From JARLGU01 sp036504535 (GTDB taxonomy: Bacteria > Armatimonadota > Armatimonadia > Armatimonadales > Capsulimonadaceae): DNA of 64,000 nucleotides. Shown in pieces: positions 25,614 through 34,298 of this stretch; the stretch's first letter is position 1; every line of letters starts with the position of its first letter. The stretch spans positions 1 through 64,000 of the forward strand of contig DASXUY010000014.1 in assembly GCA_036504535.1 (NCBI GenBank), written 5' to 3'. The translations under genes were made by a program, and so were the position numbers. A model generated the notes under the pieces. It ran no database searches and had not been told where the DNA came from. It saw nothing but the letters and a program-made list of their open reading frames with translations.

Positions 25614-25915
25614 GAGGCTCCTCCTGGAGCGGACGCTGCTGGGGACGTATCTGGCAGCGGCTCTTTCACGATTTCAATCTTGAGATTCGAAACAAGGATC
25701 GCAATGATAACAATTGCGACGGTAGCGATTGCAGTGGCTGGGGATACGGGGAACTCTTTGATAACCCGATGTCCTAGCGTTAACCGCAGCGATTTTATGC
25801 GCGAACTGCCGAGCGTATGCTGAACTTCATTCAACAACTCGGATCCGAGGTTGAAGAAATTTGCGGCCGGGGTTACTGTCTCAGAAGTCTTGCTGTTACT
25901 CGTGCTATCAGACAT
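25610..25915 (-). CDS. DUF4342-like membrane protein, coupled to the sigma-factor gene
   Basis: A 101-aa protein with an N-terminal helix (NFFNLGSELLNEVQHTL), a short beta region (IKSLRLTLGHRVIKEFPV), one transmembrane stretch (about 62-77, IATVAIVIIAILV), then KIEIVKEP and a Pro/Ala-rich tail. The order helix, basic strand, 'P-x-x' hydrophobic segment and charged strand matches DUF4342, a family found in many Gram-positive-like lineages with no known function. ATG 25915 has AAAGG upstream; a longer frame to 25963 would start inside the promoter region. The stop codon overlaps the sigma-factor start. Confidence 0.65.
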   Translation of the reverse strand: MSDSTSNSKTSETVTPAANFFNLGSELLNEVQHTLGSSRIKSLRLTLGHRVIKEFPVSPATAIATVAIVIIAILVSNLKIEIVKEPLPDTSPAASAPGGAS

Positions 25916-25958
25916 TCGGTAGCATGCCTTTCGACTCTGACCGCGAGGGTTCGTCACG

Positions 25959-25988
25959 ATCATACCAGAATGGTTCCGACACCGTCAA
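25959..25988 (-). promoter_or_regulatory. Promoter of the DUF4342-sigma factor operon
   Basis: On the minus strand TTGACG (25983-25988), an 18-bp spacer and TATGAT (25959-25964) give a leader of about 37 nt to the DUF4342 start. The region from here to 26156 shows nothing else I can support. Confidence 0.55.
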
Positions 25989-26156
25989 GCACAAAAAATC
26001 CTTTTTTGAGATTATTTTCGTATGTTATCTGGCAGCGTCCGATTCGACCCTCGGAATCTGCTATTTTGACCGAATTTCACCACTGAGAAGGGCGCAAATG
26101 ACTACAAGTCGTCACTAAGAATCACTGTCAGCGATGGACCGTCGAAACAGTGGCCC

Positions 26157-28781
26157 CTATTCCGCTAATTCGTACCAAATGGTGCCGTACTCCGGGCCGA
26201 CGGTGAATGTTGCCGCACCACCGCTCAATGTGACCGGGATCTCCTTCACACGGCCGCCGCGAGTGTCCAGAACCCACACGCGCCTGACGCTCTTGTTCGC
26301 GATCATTACCGCTGCCGGGATCCCCTCAGCCAACACTGGGCCGTGCCCCCAATGGTTGCTGACCGTCGTGCGTTTCGCGTCCCATACCATGTCAGCGTTT
26401 TCGGCCTTGCCCACCAATGTGAGCAACAAGCGGGTCGACTGAGTGAGCGGCTTGCCGTCGAGGGCGTTAACAGCATAGGCGGCGAAGTTGTTGCCAAATT
26501 CTGGAAATGTGAGCGCCACTGCTCCTGAACGAATGGTTTGTCCGCCGACATAGCCCGCTCCGGTAACGGCGCCAGCTCCTTCAGCGATGAACTGCGAGCC
26601 GCTCGTCGACTTAACTGCGCGAAGTAGCGAGAGTGGCCCTGGTGCGGTGCTCTTGGTAATCGACGCGGTCTTTGCCTTAGGGTCAACGAGGCTTTCGAAG
26701 CGCGACGCGAGTAGATCAGGCGTCCTGCCCCCGTTGGCGTTACGCCACCATGTCATGATGTCCCGCGTCGATGACGCAGCGGTGGCCGGTAGGCGCAACG
26801 TTTGCCGGGAGGTTGCTGGTGCGATGGTGCTGGTTCGGAATATGAGCGCGACTGCCGGTAATAGGCCCTCCTTGGCGGGATTGCCTCGAAGCGAGAAGAA
26901 CCCTTGAAGGCGATCATTGGAGCGGTTCACGCCGTAATCGCCGAAATCGAACTGAAAGATGGCGTCCCAATCCTGGAATGCGGCGTACGATGCGAGTTCA
27001 GGGAACATCTCGGCTTGATAGTCGTTTGGAGCGGGTTCGTTGTATTCGGTGATTGTATAGGGCTTGCCAGCGACCCGGTATTCCGCCATTCCTTCCAACT
27101 CGCTGCCATTTGCGGCGATGGCGTCGGTCATCGGCGTGTTGGGAATGGTCCAGCGCGTCTGGCTCCACGTGCCGCCGGGAAATTCGGGGTGCTGCCAGTA
27201 GGCGTGGTAGTCGGTAAAGTCGCTGCCCGCTTCACGCTGAAAGGCTGCCATCGTGCCGAACTGCATTTGAGAATCGACTATTGGTGTACGGACCTTGAGG
27301 TCTTCGCGCAGGTACTTGCGCATCTCGTCCGCGTAGGCGGTCTCGGTATCGACGAGGAACGATCGCCAATCGGAGGCTTGTTCGGGGCTGACGAGAAGGG
27401 GCAGGTCCATTGAGCGTGTTTCAAAGGCGCGAGAGATGTCGGCAAGGTCGTCTGCATTGGCGCGGCGGAGCCTGAGATCGCTGATCGAAAGCGTGCCTGT
27501 GGATCCACCAAAGCCGAACGACAAACGGTCCAGGCCCTTCAATGCATTACTCGGCGTGAATGTGTACCGGTAGTCGCGCCACTCTGGACCGACCTGAAAT
27601 GTGGTGTCGAGGCCGGTATGATGCCAGTCGGGCTGGTTGATCGCTGAGTACAGGGAGATCGCGCGGTTCGTATCGGATTTGGCGCGGAAGGTGACGGTCA
27701 AAGGCTCGCCATTTACGAGGGTCAGCCCTTGAACGTGAATCTGCTTGTGCCACGCTGGATTAGCGACAGTGGGATTGACTATCTCAACCGACGGCGCGGA
27801 TACGGACGAAGATGCGCTGCCATTTGAGAGCTTGACGTCGCCCTCTGTGTCCTCCAGACTCCACCGCGTGGACGATGTGAGTAGGTCGCCTATGTCCCTG
27901 CTGGCCGGAGTGACTTTTGGCCACCATGCCTTTCTCATGACTGCGGATGAGCGATATTTCTTCGCAAGCCAGCCGTTCCATGCGGCGACAACTTCACCGC
28001 GAAACGGCTCGGGGAGGGCGTTGAAGTAGGTCATATCTTCGCTGCCCCACCCGGCGAGTGAGTTTTCGTTGTTGATCTCCACCATTGCGACTGCTGGATC
28101 GTCGATATAGCTCATGCCAGTGTATGGGTTAACGTGGCCCAGATAGTCTTTGGCGAACTGCTTTTGCAAATCAATCATGCGCCGATCAAGTTCATCAATC
28201 CGCTTCCACGAGCCGCCGGGGATCTTCTCTATCGACGCAGGGAACCCGTCGTCGGCGGTGAAGCTGCGACTGACGTGCAGATTGAGGTCAACGTAGATTC
28301 CGTTCTTCTTGAACTGCGCTACGAGGTAGTCGAGCCTGTCAAGCGCCGCAGGGTCGAACTTGGTGTGCCCCTTAGCCGTTTTGTCCCACAACATCCCGTC
28401 GTTAAAGTCGTGGTGGTGGATACGCACAATGTTGACGCCCATTTTGGCGAGGTGTGGCGCTATCTTGTCGGCGCTTTCGTGAGCGGGGAAGATCGATTCG
28501 AATGTGAAGTTCGTCCCGAGAAACCTGACGCGACTGCCAGTCTTGGTTTCGACAAAATGGCCGCCTTTGACGACGATTGGTCCGTTGACGCCAGCGGGCA
28601 TAGCGTTCAGGTACGAAAGGTCGGTTGCGGTCCCCTTTGATGCGTCGTTCCACGGGATTACGAAAGGGAACATTGCGGGAGGGGCATCGGCGCGGGCGGA
28701 CGAGAGCGTGATGGGCACGGAGGATAGGAGGGCGAGAACGACAGATGTGTGGCTTCCGATCCGGGACATGAGCGATAGCAT
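26157..28781 (-). CDS. Secreted clan GH-A glycoside hydrolase (GH5-like) with inserted carbohydrate-binding domain
   Basis: An 874-aa exported enzyme. A signal peptide (about 1-30, cleavage near ARA-DAP) precedes a TIM barrel with VRFLGTNFTFESIF, NIVRIHHHDF and the acid/base glutamate in NNENS (E239). A CBM4/9-like jelly roll (about 305-440, ending in LSISDLRLRR) is inserted before the barrel resumes. The nucleophile is the glutamate in ITEYNEP (E579). A beta-sandwich domain closes the protein. Both catalytic residues are present, so endo-beta-glucanase/mannanase-type activity on plant or microbial glycans is likely. ATG 28781 was chosen because AAAGGA lies about 9 nt upstream; the frame opens 12 codons earlier. 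It has an unusually long, palindrome-rich upstream region. Confidence 0.8.
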   Translation of the reverse strand: MLSLMSRIGSHTSVVLALLSSVPITLSSARADAPPAMFPFVIPWNDASKGTATDLSYLNAMPAGVNGPIVVKGGHFVETKTGSRVRFLGTNFTFESIFPAHESADKIAPHLAKMGVNIVRIHHHDFNDGMLWDKTAKGHTKFDPAALDRLDYLVAQFKKNGIYVDLNLHVSRSFTADDGFPASIEKIPGGSWKRIDELDRRMIDLQKQFAKDYLGHVNPYTGMSYIDDPAVAMVEINNENSLAGWGSEDMTYFNALPEPFRGEVVAAWNGWLAKKYRSSAVMRKAWWPKVTPASRDIGDLLTSSTRWSLEDTEGDVKLSNGSASSSVSAPSVEIVNPTVANPAWHKQIHVQGLTLVNGEPLTVTFRAKSDTNRAISLYSAINQPDWHHTGLDTTFQVGPEWRDYRYTFTPSNALKGLDRLSFGFGGSTGTLSISDLRLRRANADDLADISRAFETRSMDLPLLVSPEQASDWRSFLVDTETAYADEMRKYLREDLKVRTPIVDSQMQFGTMAAFQREAGSDFTDYHAYWQHPEFPGGTWSQTRWTIPNTPMTDAIAANGSELEGMAEYRVAGKPYTITEYNEPAPNDYQAEMFPELASYAAFQDWDAIFQFDFGDYGVNRSNDRLQGFFSLRGNPAKEGLLPAVALIFRTSTIAPATSRQTLRLPATAASSTRDIMTWWRNANGGRTPDLLASRFESLVDPKAKTASITKSTAPGPLSLLRAVKSTSGSQFIAEGAGAVTGAGYVGGQTIRSGAVALTFPEFGNNFAAYAVNALDGKPLTQSTRLLLTLVGKAENADMVWDAKRTTVSNHWGHGPVLAEGIPAAVMIANKSVRRVWVLDTRGGRVKEIPVTLSGGAATFTVGPEYGTIWYELAE

Positions 28782-28914
28782 CGATATGAATCCTTTGGGC
28801 TGACAGGTTCTCGTCAACGATCAACCTCCCTAGCGTCGCGATCCGTCATAGGCGATATAGGAAGGTCGTAACTAGCCTCGCACGTAAGTGGGTGGTGGCG
28901 AGCTGATATTGCAT

Positions 28915-28943
28915 AGTCTAGCTCTATCCGCCGATTACTGCAA
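28915..28943 (-). promoter_or_regulatory. Promoter of the GH5-like gene
   Basis: On the minus strand TTGCAG (28938-28943), a 17-bp spacer and TAGACT (28915-28920), giving a leader of about 130 nt. The paired palindromes at 28959-29003 lie just upstream. Confidence 0.5.
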
Positions 28944-28958
28944 CCATTCCAGCGGCGG

Positions 28959-29003
28959 TTTTGCGTGCAAAATAGCGCAACGTGATTCTATTTTTGCGCA
29001 AAA
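28959..29003. promoter_or_regulatory. Two related palindromes upstream of the GH5-like promoter
   Basis: TTTTGC-GT-GCAAAA (28959-28972) and TTTTGCGCAAAA (28992-29003) share the half-site TTTTGC. Their centres are 32 bp apart, about three helical turns, so two dimers could bind on one face. They start about 15 bp upstream of the -35 box. Confidence 0.55.
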
Positions 29004-29142
29004 TCCCTGCTCACGCCTGACCAAGCCCCGAGCAGAGGGTCCTGCGGGTGTGCTATCTCCACTTCGAATGGACTTTGCTATACGACTAGTTCTTGGCGTG
29101 CAGGTATTGCTGCGGTTGTGGATATTTGGGCTATTTGGAGTC

Positions 29143-29162
29143 GCAATATCCACGGATATTGC
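29143..29162. promoter_or_regulatory. 20-bp perfect 9-2-9 palindrome
   Basis: GCAATATCC-AC-GGATATTGC, with two further GGATATT copies beside it (about 29120-29126 and 29163-29169). It sits in the 750-bp non-coding stretch 28782-29529 upstream of the GH5-like gene. It is a likely protein-binding site, of unknown owner. No gene was found in this stretch. Confidence 0.5.
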
Positions 29163-29442
29163 GGATATTATTGTAATTTCCACTACATTGCAGTGTTCAG
29201 CCGATTACGAAGATGGGTTGTCAAGGTGCTGATGCGTTGGAACGCGTTAGGGCGGCCCTTTAGGTTTTTATCGCCCTAATCCTAGTTTACCTAAAGATGT
29301 TGAATTTATCAATATAGGTATATTAAAACAAATAAGTGTTTGTCTAATCGAGGGACGGCAAAGTGAACTAGCGCCAGCTTCGTGGCGTACTAGCAGGTTC
29401 GCGATTGTGGAAGCGCAACAAAGAATCTTCGTAGTCATCCCT

Positions 29443-29486
29443 AAAAACGCTCGAGGGGATGAGGCCCTCCCGCCTCACCCCCTCGA
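29443..29486 (-). terminator. Terminator of the GH16 gene
   Basis: A 15-bp stem (TCGAGGGGATGAGGC and GCCTCACCCCCTCGA, one mismatch) with a 6-nt loop. On the minus strand it is followed by GCGTTTTTAG. It lies about 45 bp past the GH16 stop codon. Confidence 0.8.
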
Positions 29487-29529
29487 ACTCGGTTGCTGCG
29501 ATTGCGCGCAGCGTAGTTTGCCGTTAGCG

Positions 29530-31011
29530 CTATTTCGTCATGCGGCTTTTGAGCTGCCAGGCGCGAACATAGTCTACGACCATGGCGTCCGGAAGCTTGG
29601 AGTCGTCAACGTCGGTGGTCGCCCATCCGCCAATCTGAATGTTTAGGATGAAGTGCTCGGGGGCGGTCCCGATTCGGTCGCTTATTTGCTCCGCCTTCTT
29701 GATGCCGTCGACGTAGAAGGTCAACTTGCCCGGCTCCCAAAGCATGCCGAAATTATGGAAATTGTCGGCGGTTGGTCCGTAGTATGTGGACGAGTTGCCC
29801 CAATGCTTATGATCCGCACCGTAATCGTCCCAGTGAGTCGCGATATTGTAGCGGCCTGGGCCCCATTCGGCTAACTGCTCCATGATATCGAACTCCATGC
29901 CGTCGTTGCGAGTGGTGCTTCGCTCGTGCCGTTCGAATGACTCCCCTCTGTCGGGCATCATCCAGAACGCTGGCCACAATCCACGCGCGGTGGGGAGCTT
30001 GATACGAGCCTCAAAATACCCATATTGCTGTTTCCATTTGCCGAAGGTGTCGATGTAGTTGGACGCATAGGCTTTCGGCGCCATTTTCGGGTCGGCATTG
30101 AAGAACCCCGGTCTCTTCTCGGCAATCTGCTTGAGAAAACCGTTCTCGACGACAGCGTTTTGCTTGGAGTAGTGCTGTAGTTGTGTTTGGACACCGTTGC
30201 CGAAAGGCTTATTATTCCAAAGCTTCTCGTCAAGCGTGGTGCCATTGAAGTCGTCGTTGAATGTCTGCACCCAGTCGCCGTCAACGGGAGGCTTCTTGCC
30301 GACCCAGGCTGCTGGCACAACTGCGACATCGCGGTCGCCGCCTTTACTGAAGCCTGGCAGCGAGATGGCGTTCGGGTCTACCGGCGCGGGAGGCTTCGGG
30401 GCTGGCGGGGTGAGCGCCTCACTCTTCGGGAACGCCTTGACGTTTTTGATAACAAGAACAGTCGTCGGTTTCGGGCTCGAAAGGAAGACCTTCAGCCGCA
30501 CGATGTTGGCAGCATCGAGAACGAAGCCGCGCTGATGGTAGGAGACGCCGAACGACACACTCAAAGGCTTGGTTTGACCAGGCGCGAGTTTGACAAGCTC
30601 CGTATTCCAGGGCCGCGACGCCGAATCACCCGCATTGTCGATGCGGAGCCCAACCGTGGCTTCCGTGGTACCGGTATTGGTCACGTCGAACTTCACACCC
30701 CCGTAGGCAGCCAAGTTCCAACCATCTGCTGGCGCGGGAAGGTCAAAGTCGGGCCATCCAGAGGCTGCATCGGTGGACGCTTGTAGCGCTTTGACGCCAG
30801 CGTCGTCGATGATGGTGACAGTAAACGTTTTCTTGTTGATCCCGGCCAGATCGGCGGGATTCGCTGGGTCAAACAGCACGCCTGACGCGGGCGGAATGCC
30901 GGGAGCGGCGTAGGTCGCGACCTGTGAAAAGGAGCAAGCGAGCAGCGACAGCGCTGCGATGAGGGGAGCCGCAGCACGAAGCTGGTTGCGACGCGGAGAG
31001 ATCGTGGTCAT
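29530..31011 (-). CDS. Secreted GH16 beta-glucanase (laminarinase-like)
   Basis: A 493-aa exported enzyme. The signal sequence (about 12-35) contains SLLAC, a possible lipobox, with an alternative cleavage near TYA-AP. A ~150-residue beta-sandwich (about 45-200) with FDVTNTGTTEATVGLRIDNAGD resembles carbohydrate-binding modules of agarases. The C-terminal GH16 domain (about 235-490) has the catalytic motif MEFDIMEQ (E-x-D-x-x-E) and the usual WPAFWMMP and FHNFGMLWEPGKLTFYVDG segments. It probably cleaves beta-1,3(-1,4)-glucan outside the cell. ATG 31011 is supported by AAGGA 8 nt upstream; the longer frame from 31122 would place basic sequence before the signal peptide. Confidence 0.88.
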   Translation of the reverse strand: MTTISPRRNQLRAAAPLIAALSLLACSFSQVATYAAPGIPPASGVLFDPANPADLAGINKKTFTVTIIDDAGVKALQASTDAASGWPDFDLPAPADGWNLAAYGGVKFDVTNTGTTEATVGLRIDNAGDSASRPWNTELVKLAPGQTKPLSVSFGVSYHQRGFVLDAANIVRLKVFLSSPKPTTVLVIKNVKAFPKSEALTPPAPKPPAPVDPNAISLPGFSKGGDRDVAVVPAAWVGKKPPVDGDWVQTFNDDFNGTTLDEKLWNNKPFGNGVQTQLQHYSKQNAVVENGFLKQIAEKRPGFFNADPKMAPKAYASNYIDTFGKWKQQYGYFEARIKLPTARGLWPAFWMMPDRGESFERHERSTTRNDGMEFDIMEQLAEWGPGRYNIATHWDDYGADHKHWGNSSTYYGPTADNFHNFGMLWEPGKLTFYVDGIKKAEQISDRIGTAPEHFILNIQIGGWATTDVDDSKLPDAMVVDYVRAWQLKSRMTK

Positions 31012-31181
31012 TCGTATTTCCTTACCAGGCTGAGCCTGCACACACTCCGCGCGTCGAACCCAGCGGTTGTTATCTCGCATTGGTCGACCCGCATATGGCC
31101 GCAGGCTAAGCCCTGCCTTCATAAAAATTCTGTACTGTTTGTGCAGGACGTAACTAGTAAGTTACTCACTCACCGGTTACT

Positions 31182-31212
31182 AGAAAGAGCCGACCGGGCT
31201 GCCGGCCGGCTC
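31182..31212 (-). terminator. Terminator of the first lacI-prepilin module
   Basis: GAGCCGaCCGGG and CCGGCCGGCTC form a long GC stem with a small loop. On the minus strand it ends in TTTCTAG. It lies about 15 bp past the prepilin stop codon. Confidence 0.65.
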
Positions 31213-31224
31213 GTGTTGTTCGAT

Positions 31225-32160
31225 CTAGATGTAGCTGAACGTGAGAGTGATGGGCTGCACACCGTTGCGTCCGTTCGTGCCCGCAGCTTTCCACTGGTTG
31301 ACGAGGGGCGTAAACGGAGCGCCGCACGCAGCGGTCCCGTTAGCCGACCCGCCGTTCTGGTCGCAATCTGGGGACGCGGGGAATTTCCCGGTTGATGTCA
31401 GTGTCGGCAACAGCCATTTGACGTGTCCGTCGCAGGCTAGATAGTTCGCACCTTCGTTGTGGCGGCCTTTAAGCAGTTCCTGAGTCGAGTCATTACCCTT
31501 GTAAAATACGGAGGGAATTGGCGTTTGCCCGTCCAGCCCCATCATGTAGACTCGGTTAATGCGGTTGCCGGTCCCATTGCTGTTACCACCGCGAATTGCA
31601 CCAGCCCCGCCGTTTTGATCCTCGATAGAGCCAAATTCGAGAGGGTCAGATGGATCGGTGTAGGATCCAGAAACTTCGAACAAAAGGACCGTCTTCGATG
31701 ACGCAGTAAATTGTGACATCTGAATAGGGACGGTGACTTGAATTGAGAGACCGTTGAAGCCGTACGAAGATTCGACGCAATTGTTCACACACGTCCGGCA
31801 ACTCGCACCACTACCGTAGCAGTAGGTCGATTTACCTGCCTCGCCAGCAAGCACATCGCTGGGACAGGTGAATGCGTCCTTGCTCTTAACGTACGGATAG
31901 ATCGTGTGGCCCGCCCAACCCGAGTTGCCGCAAGGATAAACCTCATCGTAATCCTGAATGTACTGCATAAAGCCGAGGCCGAGCTGTTTCATATTCGACG
32001 AGCACGTCGTAGCCCTGGCTTTTTCGCGTGCAGTAGCGAACACTGGGAAAAGTATAGCTGCGAGAATCGCTATGATGGCTATAACTACGAGGAGCTCAAT
32101 AAGAGTAAATCCGCGTTGTTTCGTCGATATTCTAAGAGATTTAGTACTAGACATATTCAC
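31225..32160 (-). CDS. Prepilin-like DUF1559 protein of lacI module 1
   Basis: A 311-aa protein with a basic leader (STKQRG), cleavage motif G-FTLIE, the hydrophobic helix LLVVIAIIAILAAILFPVF, then ATAREKAR, CSSNMKQLGLGFMQYIQDYDEVYP and a final CDGHVKWLLP motif. This is the classic DUF1559 pattern. Several cysteines in the middle (YGSGASCRTCVNNC) are typical. Processing by a prepilin peptidase and assembly or display at the surface are expected. The GTG at 32160 is 5 nt after AAAGGA; an ATG two codons later (32154) is also possible. It lies 37 bp downstream of a lacI gene and is probably co-transcribed with it. Confidence 0.85.
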   Translation of the reverse strand: MNMSSTKSLRISTKQRGFTLIELLVVIAIIAILAAILFPVFATAREKARATTCSSNMKQLGLGFMQYIQDYDEVYPCGNSGWAGHTIYPYVKSKDAFTCPSDVLAGEAGKSTYCYGSGASCRTCVNNCVESSYGFNGLSIQVTVPIQMSQFTASSKTVLLFEVSGSYTDPSDPLEFGSIEDQNGGAGAIRGGNSNGTGNRINRVYMMGLDGQTPIPSVFYKGNDSTQELLKGRHNEGANYLACDGHVKWLLPTLTSTGKFPASPDCDQNGGSANGTAACGAPFTPLVNQWKAAGTNGRNGVQPITLTFSYI

Positions 32161-32197
32161 TCGTTTCCTTTGTGCGAATTTGTTCGCAAGCCGACCC

Positions 32198-33262
32198 TTA
32201 CGGTCGAGTCGGGGCTACCGACATTCCCTCAACAAGCTTGACAGGCACGATACGGCAACAGTCTGAAGCCGATTGGCCGTTTACCAACTCGGCCCATGCC
32301 TCCATTGCATATCTGCCGACTGTTTCGTAACTAAACGACACATGCGTTGTATTCATCTGCGCGCTCTGGCTGCTTGAGTCGAAGCTGATCAGCGACATAT
32401 CGTTGGGCACTCGCACGCCTCGTGAACGCAATCGCTCGATCAACTGTGCGCTGAGCGTCGCTGTGAAGCATAACGCGGCTGTAACCCCAGCGTCGATCAG
32501 CACATCGATATCGGCGTCGGTGACCATAATGTCGGTGTCACCGCTTACTCGAAGCACAACTCCGTCTGTTTGCCCCGTCATCCCGCGCACCGTTTCGCGA
32601 AAATAGGCTTGCCGCTGCTCGTCATCGTAATTTGACCGCCGTCCGGACAAGTCAGCGAGTAGTTGGTCGCCCCACGACGCTTTTGACGGCGGCGACAGGT
32701 AAGCTATCCGCCTGTGGCCGTCGCTGGCTAACCTATCGATTGCCAGTCGAATAAGTGCTTCGTTATCCGGGTCGACCCACGCTACACCTTCGGGCACATC
32801 GCGGCGGTAGCAAACCACCACAGGTATTTGATGCTCGGTAAGCTGCGCGAGTACATCTCGCCATTCGGTCGAACCTGGACTGATAAAGATGTACCCATCG
32901 GTCCGTCGATCGAGGAAGCGAATCTCGCGCCGGTTCGCCATCCACTCCGATTCACCACGCTGCATTAAAAGGACATCGTACGCCAACTCGGCGCTATGCG
33001 TACTGATACCGCCCAAGGTTCGAAGGTCAAGGCCGAACCCGAGAACGTTCGATGAGTGCGGCACTACACCGATAACATTCGTTCGGCTGTGATGATTCTG
33101 CATTGCCGTCCGAACCGGCACATAATTTAGGTCTCGGAGCGCGGCTAGGACTCGCTCGTAAGTTTCGCTGGTGACCTCGCTTCTGCGATCTTGCAGAACT
33201 CGCGATACAGTCATTCGGGAAACGTTCGCCCGCTCCGCCACTTGTCGTATGTTCGATCTCAT
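32198..33262 (-). CDS. LacI-family regulator, copy 1
   Basis: A 354-aa repressor-type regulator. The HTH (IRQVAERANVSRMTVSRVLQDRR) is followed by a hinge (DLNYVPVRTAMQN) and a periplasmic-binding-protein-like effector domain (NVIGVVPHSSNVLG to LVEGMSVAP). It is about 70% similar by eye to the second copy at 34299, with an identical recognition helix, so both should bind one operator. The effector domains differ in the DNA-distal half, which suggests different ligands, probably sugars. ATG 33262 was chosen because an in-frame ATG at 33280 lies in the -10 box, upstream of the inferred start point. No ribosome-binding site is visible; the mRNA leader would be only about 10 nt. Confidence 0.88.
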   Translation of the reverse strand: MRSNIRQVAERANVSRMTVSRVLQDRRSEVTSETYERVLAALRDLNYVPVRTAMQNHHSRTNVIGVVPHSSNVLGFGLDLRTLGGISTHSAELAYDVLLMQRGESEWMANRREIRFLDRRTDGYIFISPGSTEWRDVLAQLTEHQIPVVVCYRRDVPEGVAWVDPDNEALIRLAIDRLASDGHRRIAYLSPPSKASWGDQLLADLSGRRSNYDDEQRQAYFRETVRGMTGQTDGVVLRVSGDTDIMVTDADIDVLIDAGVTAALCFTATLSAQLIERLRSRGVRVPNDMSLISFDSSSQSAQMNTTHVSFSYETVGRYAMEAWAELVNGQSASDCCRIVPVKLVEGMSVAPTRP

Positions 33263-33307
33263 GTGACTGTCACATTCCATTGTAACACGCTATCGTAAGC
33301 GTGTCAA
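33262..33307 (-). promoter_or_regulatory. lacI copy 1 promoter with operator at the start point
   Basis: On the minus strand TTGACA (33302-33307), a 17-bp spacer and TACAAT (33279-33284). The operator TGTGACTGTCACA (33262-33274, extended to an ATGTGAC-T-GTCACAT palindrome) spans the start point and touches the start codon. This implies autorepression. Confidence 0.8.
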
Positions 33308-33407
33308 GAATGCCCTTTTGGGGGCTCTACTTCATTGCGCGATCATGGCCCGTGCTGCCAGCGAGGGCGGACGCTTTTTCGTTCGAAACAATCGGCGTAA
33401 CGCGCTG

Positions 33408-34280
33408 CTAGTCTCCAGCCGCAATTGACCACATGCCTTTGACATTAGCGTCAGTCGCCTTCGATGCTGCACCTATCGTCTGCTCGGGGCGCAGCCACTT
33501 GACATGGCTGTCTACGAACAGATAGTTCCATCCGCCGCTATGCGTCGCGCCCACCGCACCCGAGTCCTGGCCGCAGATGGAGTTGTTGGACATGATATTG
33601 GTCGCCGAGTTGGTCCCCGTGCATGTCAAGGACGAAATGGGGCGCGTGATCACCGAGTCGTTCTGGTTGTCCATCCAGTTATTCGTATGAGGCAACTCGA
33701 CAACGGCCAATGTGCCTGCGGGATCGGGAACCTCGGATAGCTGCCGCCCGTTGCAGTAGACCTGCCCTGCGGCGTCAACCTTGTACGGCCCGGCAAATCC
33801 AAACGACGAGCTGTTCGCGGCGGCGCTGGCGGGGGCGTTTGCGACAAACCATCCGTAGCCCCACGGGTCGCCGTTGCCTGCCCCTGCCATCGCATAGGAT
33901 CGAACGGATGCGCTGCCATTGCTGCGCTTCACCTGGTCGTTAGGGCACGTGAAACAAAGTCCCACTTTGCCCCAGCTAACTTTCTGCGCCATGTATGGAG
34001 AGATTTCACCGTCCCAACTCACGGCAGCACCGATGGGGTTGGGGCTCTGTAAGCGGTTAGCGAAGCAGTATTCCTCGTCATAATCCTGGGCGTACATGGC
34101 TAATCCGATGCCAATCTGCTTCATGTTGGACGCGCATGTCGTTTGGCGTGCCTTTTCGCGTGCCGTTGCAAACACGGGGAAAAGAACCGCTGCGAGAATG
34201 GCTATGATAGCTATAACTACGAGGAGCTCAATAAGAGTGAATGCTGCTCGTGATTTGGCATAAGTTCTAGCGTCGATCAT
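33408..34280 (-). CDS. Prepilin-like DUF1559 protein of lacI module 2
   Basis: A 290-aa protein with leader AKSRA, then AFTLIELLVVIAIIAILAAVLFPVF, ATAREKARQTTCASNMKQIGIGLAMYAQDYDEEY, and VDSHVKWLRP near the C-terminus. The residue before the cleavage site is Ala instead of Gly. The N-terminal ~60 residues are nearly identical to those of the module 1 prepilin, while the rest is quite different, so the displayed domain varies. It lies 18 bp downstream of the second lacI gene. No convincing terminator was found in 33308-33407. Confidence 0.85.
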   Translation of the reverse strand: MIDARTYAKSRAAFTLIELLVVIAIIAILAAVLFPVFATAREKARQTTCASNMKQIGIGLAMYAQDYDEEYCFANRLQSPNPIGAAVSWDGEISPYMAQKVSWGKVGLCFTCPNDQVKRSNGSASVRSYAMAGAGNGDPWGYGWFVANAPASAAANSSSFGFAGPYKVDAAGQVYCNGRQLSEVPDPAGTLAVVELPHTNNWMDNQNDSVITRPISSLTCTGTNSATNIMSNNSICGQDSGAVGATHSGGWNYLFVDSHVKWLRPEQTIGAASKATDANVKGMWSIAAGD

Positions 34281-34298
34281 AGTTATGCTCTCCGTGGT

